DNA of 64,000 nt from Acidimicrobiales bacterium (GTDB lineage: Bacteria > Actinomycetota > Acidimicrobiia > Acidimicrobiales > JAHWLA01). This document shows, piece by piece, positions 53,962 through 61,965 of the stretch. The notes beneath the pieces were generated by a model. It was not told the origin of the DNA, did no database searches, and saw only the letters and a program-made list of their open reading frames with translations. The stretch's first letter is position 1. Every line of letters begins with the position of its first letter. A program made the position numbers and the translations under genes. The stretch spans positions 62,001-126,000 of the forward strand of contig DATLNE010000031.1 of the NCBI GenBank assembly GCA_035536915.1, in the 5' to 3' direction.

Positions 53962-54260
53962 CCTGTCCGAGCACCAAGCTCGGAAGCTTGGAACTCAAGT
54001 TAGTTGAATACTACGTCTCACGACCGTTCATGTCCAATCAAGAAGGAAATTCTGATCGGGACACTCTGCTTTGAGACACTTCTATCATATCTTTGCCCGC
54101 GAACCGCGCACCCCAATCGCCCGGGGGTCGCGTCGCTCTTCTCCTGGTAACGGTAACGCTGTTTTGCGGTCTACGCAGGCGGTACCCCATTTCTTCGCAT
54201 GAAGACAGAAGGTATCCTCCCTTCGGACGCGGCCGCGGGGGCGAAAGGTCGGTGGGCACG
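53962..54260. other. Intergenic region before the third MEDS gene
   Basis: No gene is supported here, and base composition is less GC-rich than the flanks. A GTTT at 54161 and GGTACC at 54181 with 16 bases between resemble the -35/-10 of actinobacterial SigB/SigF-type promoters, about 75 bases before ATG 54261. This is a weak assignment. A GGTAAC direct repeat (54146 and 54152) precedes it. Confidence 0.35.
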
Positions 54261-55067
54261 ATGCAGGTCGACGACGGGCGTCACGCTTGCTGCTACTACG
54301 ACGACGACGCTCAGCGCGACGTCGTCGTGGGGCAGTTCCTGGCCGACGGCGTGGCTCGGCATCAGCGGCTGCTGTACCTCTCCGACGGCACGGCGCCCGA
54401 GGTCGTGGCCCGCCTGCTCGACGCCCGTGGCATCGACAGCGCCGCCTTGCTGCGCTCCGGTGGCTTGGCCGTGGAGCCGGCTGCGACCGCGTACCTGGCG
54501 GGGGGCACCTTCGACCCCGACGACGTCAAGGACCTGGTGCGCGTACGGGTGCACGACGCCTTGGCTGCGGGCTACGCCGGCTTGCGGGTCACCGCCGAGA
54601 TGGGTTGGGCGACCCGCGGCGCGCCCGGCACCGAGCGCTTGGACGAGTACGAGCGCGACGTCAACGCGCTGTTCGACGAAGGCTCCCTGGTCGGCTTGTG
54701 CCAGTACGACCGTCGTGTCTTCGACAGCGCCGCGGTGGCGCTGGCGTGTCATCACGAGGTGTGCGGCTCGGCGGGCTTCGTCGCCAGTCGGCGCAACGGC
54801 ACCATGCGCGTGGCGGGCGAGGTCGACTTCAACGACAGCGACGTCCTGGCCGCCTGCATCGCCGCCGGCGACCTCGACGTCGACCTGGCCGACGTCGCCT
54901 TCGTCGACATCGCAGCCGTGCGCGCCCTCGTATCGGCGGCGCGCCGCCTGCCCGCCGGTGCCGCCCTGGTGCTGCGCAACGTGCCGCCCGTGGTCGAGCG
55001 GCTGTTGGCCCTCACCGGCTGGGGCGCCACCCCGCAGCTTCGGGCAGAGGTTCGACTCGCCCGCTGA
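54261..55067 (+). CDS. MEDS-STAS-like protein
   Basis: 268 residues from ATG 54261 (GTG 54252 possible). The MEDS domain reads HACCYYDDDAQRDVVVGQFL, LRVTAEMGWA and GLCQYDRRVF. The C-terminal ~85 residues (GTMRVAGEVDFNDSDVLAAC, VDLADVAFVDIAAVRAL) are STAS-like without the usual Ser. It is a paralogue of the protein at 47080-47907, here without an ATPase partner. Its 3' end overlaps the convergent fumarylacetoacetase gene by 56 bases. Confidence 0.82.
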   Translation: MQVDDGRHACCYYDDDAQRDVVVGQFLADGVARHQRLLYLSDGTAPEVVARLLDARGIDSAALLRSGGLAVEPAATAYLAGGTFDPDDVKDLVRVRVHDALAAGYAGLRVTAEMGWATRGAPGTERLDEYERDVNALFDEGSLVGLCQYDRRVFDSAAVALACHHEVCGSAGFVASRRNGTMRVAGEVDFNDSDVLAACIAAGDLDVDLADVAFVDIAAVRALVSAARRLPAGAALVLRNVPPVVERLLALTGWGATPQLRAEVRLAR

Positions 55068-56112
55068 CCTCGCCGATCGAGGAGCGGATGGTGGCCACGT
55101 CGCCGTCCTGGAGGAACGTGCGGGTGGAGCCGTCGTCGAGCGTCAGCGGCCGCTCGCCCCGCCACGTCAGTTCGATGAGGCTGCCGAACGAGTCGGGCTC
55201 CCAGCCCGAGATGGTGCCGCTGGCGTAGAGGTCGCCGGTGCGCATGGCGGCGCCGTTGACGGTGGCATTGGCGACCAGCTGGGCTGGGCCCCACGTCAGC
55301 TCGCGGGCGTTGGTGCGAGAGACCACGGTGCCGTTGAGCTCCAGGGCGAGGTCGAGGTCGGGCACCCGCGGGCCGTCGACGCGCAGGTAGGGGTCGACGT
55401 CCTGGGGCGGCCCCTCTACCAAGGGGACTGCTGCGGCGGGGGTGACCCACGCCGAGACCGACGTGGCGAACGACTTGCCCAGGTGCGGCCCGAGCGGCTG
55501 GTACTCGAACGACTGGATGTCGCGGGCCGACCAGTCGTTCACGACGACGAAGCCGAAGATGTGGTCCCAGGCCTGCTCTGTGGGAACCGGGTGCCCGCGT
55601 TCGGAGCCCACACCCACGATCACCCCCAGTTCGACCTCGACGTCGAGCATGGCGGTGGGCCGCAGCGTCGGGCGTTCGTCGCCCGGTCGTACCGTTAGTC
55701 CCTGTGGGCGGTAGACAGGCTCGCCGCTGACGACCAGGGTGGCAGCCCGGCCGTGGTAGCCGACCGGCAGGTGGCGCCAGTTGGGGAGCAGCGGCTCGCT
55801 GTCGGGCCGGAACATGCGACCCAGGTTGGTGGCGTGCGACTCCGAGGCGTAGAAGTCGACGTAGTCGGCGGGCCGCCACGGGAGCACGAGTGTCACTTCG
55901 GCCAGCGGCGTCAGCAGTTCCTCGCGTGGCTCCATGTCGGCCAGGCGGTTGTAGGCCTCCCGCCACGCCGTGGGGCCTGCGGCCATGAAGGCGTTGAGGG
56001 CGGGCTCGGCGAACACGGGGTCGTCGAGCGCTCGGGCCAGGTCGACCACGTGGTCGCCGACGCGCCCGACGCAACCTGTTGTGCGGGTGACCCCGTAGGA
56101 GCTAACCCGCAT
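55012..56112 (-). CDS. fahA: Fumarylacetoacetase
   Basis: 366 residues from an ATG at 56112 that overlaps the aminotransferase-DinB stop by 11 bases. Catalytic-core segments are YVDFYASESHATNLGRMF, LPVGYHGRAATL, DVEVELGVIVG and FGFVVVNDWSARDIQ, with acidic metal ligands. It splits fumarylacetoacetate into fumarate and acetoacetate, the last step of tyrosine breakdown. It is the last gene of the hpd operon. Confidence 0.94.
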   Translation of the reverse strand: MRVSSYGVTRTTGCVGRVGDHVVDLARALDDPVFAEPALNAFMAAGPTAWREAYNRLADMEPREELLTPLAEVTLVLPWRPADYVDFYASESHATNLGRMFRPDSEPLLPNWRHLPVGYHGRAATLVVSGEPVYRPQGLTVRPGDERPTLRPTAMLDVEVELGVIVGVGSERGHPVPTEQAWDHIFGFVVVNDWSARDIQSFEYQPLGPHLGKSFATSVSAWVTPAAAVPLVEGPPQDVDPYLRVDGPRVPDLDLALELNGTVVSRTNARELTWGPAQLVANATVNGAAMRTGDLYASGTISGWEPDSFGSLIELTWRGERPLTLDDGSTRTFLQDGDVATIRSSIGEVSGRVEPLPEAAGWRPSR

Positions 56113-57583
56113 CGAGCTTCTCCAACTGGTCGGCGTGCTCTTCGTAGTGGCCGACGAGGAACTCGTCGAGGATGCGGGGCACGTCCATGGCGCCCAGCTT
56201 CGAGTGCACGCCGTGGCGCCGCCAGTCCTCGGGCGACAACGACGACACCACGTGGGCCAAGCGGTCGAGCGCGCGCATGGCCGCCGTCAGGTGCGCCCGC
56301 CGCTCGTCGTGTCGGTGCCCGTCGATCCATCGCACCCGCGCTGGGTCGGACTTCACCCGGCCGAACGGCGCCCCGTCGGACGCCAGCACCTTGTCGAGCT
56401 CGACCAACCAGTAGCGGCCGAACTCGCCGATGTGCGCCCACGCCTGCCCCTCGTCCCACCGTTCGGTGCCGCCTGGGTCGGGATCGGTCAGCCCCCGCCG
56501 GGGAGTGTCGGCCAAGCGCGGCAAGCGCGCCCGCACGCCGTCGATGCGGTCGAGCACGGCCGCCACCCGGGAGGCGTGCGTGGGGTCGTCGGCCGGCGGC
56601 AAGCCGGCCAGGAAGCGGTCGTTCTCCTCGGGCGTGCCGATGGTGACGCGCATGCCTTCCGGGAACGGGCGGGTCACCACGCCGGGCACGTCCACAGTGG
56701 GCATCCACACGAAGTTGGCCTGCGAGTCGGGCGTGGCGTAGCCCAGCTCGAACAGCGCCCGCCGCACCCGAGTGCGTTCGGCCACCACGGCGGCCACCCG
56801 CTCGTGCAGCTCGTCGTCGGCCGCGAGCGAGGCCAGGGCGGCGGCCTGCGCCACGGCGTTGACGGCGAAGGGGATCAGCACCTTGTCGACCACGGCCACC
56901 ACTTCGGGGTCGGCAACCATGTAGCCGATGCGCAGTCCGGCCAGTCCGTAGGCCTTGGAGAAGGTGCGCAGGACGACGACGTTGGGATGTGCCTTCACCC
57001 GGGCGAGGCCGTCGACGACGTCGTCGCGGGTGACGAACTCGCGGTAGGCCTCGTCGAGCACGACCAGGCACGTGGGCGGCACGTCGCCCAGGAAGGCGGT
57101 GAGCCCGCTGTCGTCGAGCGCCGTGCCGGTCGGGTTGTTGGGGTTGGCCAGCAGCACCAGCTTGGTCCGCTCGGTGATGCGCAGCGCACCGACGTCGATG
57201 GTGTCTCGCACCAGCGGCGCGGTCACCGCCTCGGCCCCGGCGATCGTCGTCATGATCGGGTACGCCTCGAACGACCGCCACCCGAAGGCGACCTCGTCAC
57301 CGGGGCCGGCGTAGGCCAGGCACAGCTGTTGCAGCAGACCCACGCTGCCGCACCCCACCGCAATGCACTCCGCCGGCACGTGCAGCCGCGCCGCCACTGC
57401 TTCGCGCACGGCGGTGGCGTGGTGGTCGGGGTACCGGTTGATGCGGGCGCCGGCGTCGGCCAGGGCGGCTCGCACCGACGGCAGCGGGTCGAAGGGCTGC
57501 TCGTTCGACGAGAGCTTGGCCGAGCCCTCGACGCTCCGGCCGGGCCGGTACGAGGGGAGGTCGGCGATGGCGGGGCGAGGCAT
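56102..57583 (-). CDS. HisC-like aminotransferase fused to a C-terminal DinB-like domain
   Basis: 493 residues. Residues 1-~330 are a class I/II aminotransferase of the HisC/aromatic type: KLSSNEQPFDPLPS, LANPNNPTG, VLDEAYREF and the PLP-binding Lys 210 in RTFSKAYGLAGLRIGY. HisC proteins end near residue 350. Here ~160 more residues follow, with WDEGQAWAHIGEFGRYW (H384), HRHDERRAHL (H423, H425, H431) and VGHYEEHADQL (H479, H483), a DinB-like helix bundle with possible three-His metal site. In this operon the first part probably converts tyrosine or phenylalanine to the keto acid. The role of the second part is open. Confidence 0.85.
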   Translation of the reverse strand: MPRPAIADLPSYRPGRSVEGSAKLSSNEQPFDPLPSVRAALADAGARINRYPDHHATAVREAVAARLHVPAECIAVGCGSVGLLQQLCLAYAGPGDEVAFGWRSFEAYPIMTTIAGAEAVTAPLVRDTIDVGALRITERTKLVLLANPNNPTGTALDDSGLTAFLGDVPPTCLVVLDEAYREFVTRDDVVDGLARVKAHPNVVVLRTFSKAYGLAGLRIGYMVADPEVVAVVDKVLIPFAVNAVAQAAALASLAADDELHERVAAVVAERTRVRRALFELGYATPDSQANFVWMPTVDVPGVVTRPFPEGMRVTIGTPEENDRFLAGLPPADDPTHASRVAAVLDRIDGVRARLPRLADTPRRGLTDPDPGGTERWDEGQAWAHIGEFGRYWLVELDKVLASDGAPFGRVKSDPARVRWIDGHRHDERRAHLTAAMRALDRLAHVVSSLSPEDWRRHGVHSKLGAMDVPRILDEFLVGHYEEHADQLEKLDAG

Positions 57584-57587
57584 GGCC

Positions 57588-58700
57588 TCAGAGATTGCCG
57601 CGGCGCTCCTGCTCGCGCTCGATGGCTTCGAACAAGGCCTTGAAGTTGCCCTCGCCGAAGCCGCCGGCGCCTTCGCGCTGGATGACCTCGAAGAACAACG
57701 TGGGCCGGTCGCCGAACGTCTCGGTGAAGACCTGGAGCAGGTAGCCGCCCGACTCGCGGTCGACGAGGATGCCGAGGCGCGACAGGTCGTGCCACGGGAG
57801 GTCGATGCCGTCGAGGCGGCGGCGGGCGTCCTCGTAGTAGCTGGGCGGGGGAGTGAGGAAGCGCACGCCCCGGTCGCGCAACGACGCCACCGAGCCCACG
57901 ATGTCGTCGGTGGCCATGGCGATGTGCTGCACGCCGGGGCCGCCGTAGGCGTCGAGGTACTCCTGAATCTGGCTCTTGCGCCGGCCCTCGGCAGGCTCGT
58001 TGATGGGCATGACGATGCGGCCGCCGTTGTGTACCACGGTCGAGCGCAAGGCCGAGTACTCCGTCGAGATCTGGTCGCGATCGAAGTGCGTCATCTGCCG
58101 GAACCCGAAGGTGTCCTCGTAGAAGCGCACCCACCCCTCCAGCACGCCCTCTTCCACGTTGCCGACGATGTGGTCGATGGTGCGCAGCCGCGCCGGGTCG
58201 CCGATGCGGGGCTCGAACAGCCGCTCGGTGGTGAAGCCGGGGCCGAAGCCGTCGTAGGCGCTTCGGTCGACGAAGGCGTGCACGGTGTCGCCGTAAGTGG
58301 CGACCTCGGCGGTGACCACGATGCCGCCGTCGCCCCGGTGCTCGTGCGGCGGCGTGACCGGCTCGGCGCCCCGCTCGACGGCGGCCCGGAAGGCGTGCTC
58401 CACGTCGGGCACCTCGAAGCACAGGCGCTTCACGCCGTCGCCGTGGGTGCGCACGTGGGCCATGACCTCGGAGTCGGGCGTGAGGCCGGCGGTGACGACG
58501 AAACGGATGTCGCCCTGCTGGAGGAGCCAGCTGGTGCGGTCGCGCACGCCGGTCTCGGGGCCTGCGTAGCCGACGACGTCGAAGCCGAAGCCGGTGGCCA
58601 ACCAGTGGGCGGAGGCTCGGGCGTTGCCCACCCACATCTCGACGGCGTCCCATCCCGTCAGCAACTCTGCGGGGGCGACAGTCGCAGCGGTGAGCGTCAT
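57588..58700 (-). CDS. hpd: 4-Hydroxyphenylpyruvate dioxygenase
   Basis: 370 residues. Two vicinal-oxygen-chelate halves are seen. Iron ligands lie in IDHIVGNVEEG, in GVQHIAMATDDIV and as a Glu near FFEVIQREGAGGFGEGNFKALF, the family ending. It turns 4-hydroxyphenylpyruvate into homogentisate with O2. It is the first gene of the minus-strand operon, 4 bases ahead of the aminotransferase-DinB gene. It is divergent from phenylalanine hydroxylase (118 bases). Confidence 0.96.
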   Translation of the reverse strand: MTLTAATVAPAELLTGWDAVEMWVGNARASAHWLATGFGFDVVGYAGPETGVRDRTSWLLQQGDIRFVVTAGLTPDSEVMAHVRTHGDGVKRLCFEVPDVEHAFRAAVERGAEPVTPPHEHRGDGGIVVTAEVATYGDTVHAFVDRSAYDGFGPGFTTERLFEPRIGDPARLRTIDHIVGNVEEGVLEGWVRFYEDTFGFRQMTHFDRDQISTEYSALRSTVVHNGGRIVMPINEPAEGRRKSQIQEYLDAYGGPGVQHIAMATDDIVGSVASLRDRGVRFLTPPPSYYEDARRRLDGIDLPWHDLSRLGILVDRESGGYLLQVFTETFGDRPTLFFEVIQREGAGGFGEGNFKALFEAIEREQERRGNL

Positions 58701-58818
58701 GTCTCCGGTATGCCCCTCGATCCCCGAACTGTCAACATCAGCCGCCGTTCGTTAGGCAGATTGCCCAGTTCTCCCGAGAGAGGTAGACGAACTGCGTCCG
58801 TCGGGGTACGACAGGGCT

Positions 58819-59691
58819 ATGGCCTACTCGCCGGTGACGGCGCTCGACGGAGCAGTGCGGGTCGAGCTCAGCGAGGACCACCCCGGCTTTGCCGATCCGG
58901 CCTATCGGCGCCGGCGCGACGACCTGGCGGCGTTGGCCCTCGACTACCAGCCCGGCGACCCCATCCCCACGCCGACCTACACCGAGACGGAGCACGAGGT
59001 GTGGCGCATCGTCAGCCGGGAGCTGGCGGTCAAGCACCGGGAGTACGCCAACCGGGAGTTCCTGGAGGCGGTCGAGGCGCTGGCCTTGCCCCGAGACCGC
59101 ATTCCCCAGTTGCACGAGGTGACCGAGCGGCTGGCGCCGCTCACCGGGTGGAAGTACCTGCCCGTGGCCGGGTTGGCCCCGCTGTGCGACTTCTACGGCT
59201 CGTTCGCCGACGGCACCTTCCACTCCACGCAGTACATCCGCCACCACTCGGTCCCGCTCTACACGCCCGAGCCCGACATCGTGCACGAGGTGCTGGGCCA
59301 CGCCAACCAGTTGGCCCACCCTGAGTTCGCGGCGTTGTGTCGGGTGGTGGGGCAGGTGGTGCGGCGGCTGGAGACGCCCGAGGCGCTGCTGTTCCTGTCG
59401 AAGGTGTTCTGGTTCACCTTCGAGTTCGGCGTGGCGTGGGAGGGGAGCGAGCTGCGGACGTACGGGGCGGGGGTCCTGTCGTCGTACGGCGAGCTCGACA
59501 ACTTCCGCAAGGCCGAGATCCGGCCCCTCGACTGGGGCGCCATGGGGACACTCGACTACGACATCACCCACTACCAGCCGGTGCTGTTCGCGGCGCCGTC
59601 GATCCCGGCGTTGGTGGAGGAGCTGCGGGGGTTCCTCGAAGGCTTCGACGACGAGACGGCGTTGCGGTGGACGACCTCGACCGCCGCCTGA
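58819..59691 (+). CDS. phhA: Phenylalanine 4-monooxygenase
   Basis: 290 residues. The iron site is HEVLGH (His 156 and 161) in VPLYTPEPDIVHEVLGHANQ, with the Glu in FWFTFEFGVAWEG. It is the single-domain bacterial form without a regulatory ACT domain. It makes tyrosine from phenylalanine with a pterin cofactor and O2. The Lrp regulator gene overlaps its 3' end by 25 bases. No pterin carbinolamine dehydratase is in the window. Confidence 0.95.
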   Translation: MAYSPVTALDGAVRVELSEDHPGFADPAYRRRRDDLAALALDYQPGDPIPTPTYTETEHEVWRIVSRELAVKHREYANREFLEAVEALALPRDRIPQLHEVTERLAPLTGWKYLPVAGLAPLCDFYGSFADGTFHSTQYIRHHSVPLYTPEPDIVHEVLGHANQLAHPEFAALCRVVGQVVRRLETPEALLFLSKVFWFTFEFGVAWEGSELRTYGAGVLSSYGELDNFRKAEIRPLDWGAMGTLDYDITHYQPVLFAAPSIPALVEELRGFLEGFDDETALRWTTSTAA

Positions 59692-60128
59692 TCGCCACGC
59701 TGGCGGCGCAGCCCCGGGCGGGGGTGCTCACGCTGGCGCGGATGATGGGCGTGAACCGCAACACCGTGCAAGCCCGGCTCGACAAGCTGGTGGCCCGGGG
59801 GATCATCACCGGCTTCGGGCCCGACGTGTCGCTCAAGGCGGTCGGCTACGACGTGCTGGCCTTTGTCACGCTGGAGATCGCCCAAGGCCGTACGCCCGAC
59901 GTGCTCGACCACCTGCGCGACATCCCCGAGGTGGTCGAGGCCCACATGGTCACGGGCATGGGCGACCTGTTCTTGCGGGTGGTGGCCCGGTCGAACGAAG
60001 ACCTGGCCCGGGTGATCAACCGCATCCTGGAGATCGCCGGCATCAACCGCACGACGACGCTGCTGGCCCTGTCGACCCCCATCCCCACCCGCACGCTCCC
60101 CGCCATCCAAGCCACCGCCGACCCCTGA
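59667..60128 (+). CDS. Lrp/AsnC-family regulator
   Basis: 153 residues from GTG 59667, inside the phenylalanine hydroxylase 3' end. The N-terminal helix-turn-helix is LIATLAAQPRAGVLTLARMM and GVNRNTVQARLDKL; the C-terminal RAM domain (AFVTLEIAQGR, EAHMVTGMGDLFLRVVA) binds amino acids. It likely controls the phenylalanine/tyrosine genes on both sides. Confidence 0.93.
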   Translation: MDDLDRRLIATLAAQPRAGVLTLARMMGVNRNTVQARLDKLVARGIITGFGPDVSLKAVGYDVLAFVTLEIAQGRTPDVLDHLRDIPEVVEAHMVTGMGDLFLRVVARSNEDLARVINRILEIAGINRTTTLLALSTPIPTRTLPAIQATADP

Positions 60129-60135
60129 CCCTCGT

Positions 60136-60183
60136 TCTGGCACCCCGTTTTGCGGCGCCTGCGCAGCAAAACGGGGTGCCAGA
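60136..60183. terminator. Long bidirectional hairpin terminator
   Basis: An 18-bp perfect stem (60136-60153 with 60166-60183) and 12-base loop separate the convergent Lrp gene (stop 60128) and ABC permease gene (stop 60200). The arms include CCCCGTTTTGC, giving T-runs in both directions. Confidence 0.8.
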
Positions 60184-60199
60184 GCGGGCGGCTTCGCAG

Positions 60200-61024
60200 C
60201 TAGGAGCGGACGTGGCGGGCGAAGCCGCGGGCCCCGGCGACCAAGGAGACGACCAACATGGCGGCCAACGCCGGGAAGACGGCGGCGGGCGAGAGGTGGG
60301 GGACGTCCGTAAGTGATGCCCGCAGGCCTTCGTTCAGGTACATGAGCGGGTTGAGGAGCACGAGCAACTGGACCCACCTGACGGTCGACAGCGAGCTCCA
60401 GGTGTAGAACACGGCGCCCAGGAACGTCAGCGGCAACACGATGATGGTGAAGAACAGCATCACGTGCCGGGCGTCGAACATCGTCCCGATGGCCAGCCCC
60501 AGGGAGGCGGCCAGGAGCGATCCCAGCAGCAGCGTGGGAACGAGCAACGCGAAGTCGACGTCGAGGTGCACCGGCGTAGCGGGCACGACGTATGCCAGGG
60601 GAAAGACCACGAGGGCGGCGATAAGCGACTGCGACGCCCCCGACAGGGCACGCGCCACGACGACCCCGGTCAGCGGCACCGGCGCCATGGCCCGGTCGTC
60701 GATCTCCCGGGTGAAGCCGATCTCCTGAACCAGTTGGAGGGCGACGGACTGAATGCCTTGCATGACCATGGCCAGCCCGACGACTCCGGACAGAAGCATG
60801 GCCGAGAACGCCTCTGCTCCCGCCGCGCCCCCGACTGCCTGCCCGATCCGCGGGAACAGGTAGGTGAACACGAACATGAGCATGAGCGGCTGCATCACCG
60901 TGCGCAGCAGGAAGGGGACGAACGTGCGCCGCACGACGAACAGGTCGCGAGCGAACAGGGCTGCGCACGACCGGGCGTAGGTCGGCAATCCCGCCCGTCG
61001 AGGCTCCGGGCTCAAGAGGATCAC
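60200..61024 (-). CDS. ABC-2-type exporter permease (DrrB-like)
   Basis: 274 residues from ATG 61024, overlapping the ATPase stop by 4 bases. Six membrane helices are predicted. The pattern FVPFLLRTVMQPLMLMFVFT near the N-terminus and NPLMYLNEGLRASLTDVPHL near the end match the DrrB/NodJ group of drug or lipid exporters. It is the last gene of the minus-strand operon. Confidence 0.92.
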   Translation of the reverse strand: MILLSPEPRRAGLPTYARSCAALFARDLFVVRRTFVPFLLRTVMQPLMLMFVFTYLFPRIGQAVGGAAGAEAFSAMLLSGVVGLAMVMQGIQSVALQLVQEIGFTREIDDRAMAPVPLTGVVVARALSGASQSLIAALVVFPLAYVVPATPVHLDVDFALLVPTLLLGSLLAASLGLAIGTMFDARHVMLFFTIIVLPLTFLGAVFYTWSSLSTVRWVQLLVLLNPLMYLNEGLRASLTDVPHLSPAAVFPALAAMLVVSLVAGARGFARHVRS

Positions 61025-61965
61025 TCCCGCAACTCCCTTCCCGTCAGTTCGACAAAGACGCTTTCCAGCGTTCGCTCGACCACGGAGAAGTCGGTGACGA
61101 CCGTTGCCGTGCGCTCTGCCACGGCGCCCACCAAGGCGAGAGGCGAACCATCGCGGACGAAGGAGAACACCACGCTGCTGCCGTTCACCGAGGACGCCGC
61201 GGCCACCCGAGGATCGTCGCCCAGTACGGAGGCGAACAGGTCGGCGTCGCCTTCTACCGCCACACGAGCCTCGACGCGGCCGCCGCCGTCCTTCAGCTCC
61301 GACGGCGTCCCCCGTACGAGTATCCGGCCTGCGTCGATGATGGCCACTTCGTCACAGAGCAGGTCGGCTTCCTCCATGTAATGGGTGGTCAGGACGATCG
61401 TGTGGCCTTCCGAGCGAAGAGTCTGCAGGACGTCCCACAAGGCCAGCCTGCTCTGCGGGTCGAGCCCGGCCGTCGGCTCGTCGAGGAACAGGACCTCGGG
61501 GTCGTGCAACGCAGCCCGGGCGATCATCAGCCGTTGCACCATGCCGCCGGACAGGAGGTGCACGTCGCCGCCCGCCCGTTCGGTCAGCTTGAACTGCTCC
61601 AGCAACCGGTCGGCCGCCCGCTGCGAGTCGCGTCGGCCCATGCCGAAGTACCTGCCATGGAACACGAGGTTGTCGCGCACGTTCAGCGAGCGGTCGAGGG
61701 TGTTCTCCTGGGGTACCACGCCGATGCGTCGTCGCACCTCGGCGGGCCGACGGGCGGTGTCGATCCCGCAGATCGACACGGTTCCCGACGTCGGTGCCAC
61801 CCGGGTGGTCAGCATGCCTGCCGTCGTCGTCTTCCCCGCGCCGTTGGGGCCGAGCAAGCCGAAGATGCACCCTCGTCGCACGGCGAGGTCGAGTGAGTCC
61901 ACGGCTCGAAGCCCGTTGGAGTACACCTTGGTCAACGCCGCCGCCTCGATGACGTAGTCGTTCAC
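61021..61965 (-). CDS. ABC exporter ATP-binding protein (DrrA-like)
   Basis: 314 residues. Walker A GPNGAGKTTTAGMLTT, Q-loop GVVPQENTLDRSL, signature LSGGMVQRLMIARA and Walker B VLFLDEPTAGLDPQSR are intact. A C-terminal extension of about 80 residues is as in DrrA-type ATPases. With the permease it would export a hydrophobic compound or lipid. It is coupled by 4-base overlap to the amidase gene upstream. Confidence 0.93.
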   Translation of the reverse strand: MNDYVIEAAALTKVYSNGLRAVDSLDLAVRRGCIFGLLGPNGAGKTTTAGMLTTRVAPTSGTVSICGIDTARRPAEVRRRIGVVPQENTLDRSLNVRDNLVFHGRYFGMGRRDSQRAADRLLEQFKLTERAGGDVHLLSGGMVQRLMIARAALHDPEVLFLDEPTAGLDPQSRLALWDVLQTLRSEGHTIVLTTHYMEEADLLCDEVAIIDAGRILVRGTPSELKDGGGRVEARVAVEGDADLFASVLGDDPRVAAASSVNGSSVVFSFVRDGSPLALVGAVAERTATVVTDFSVVERTLESVFVELTGRELRE

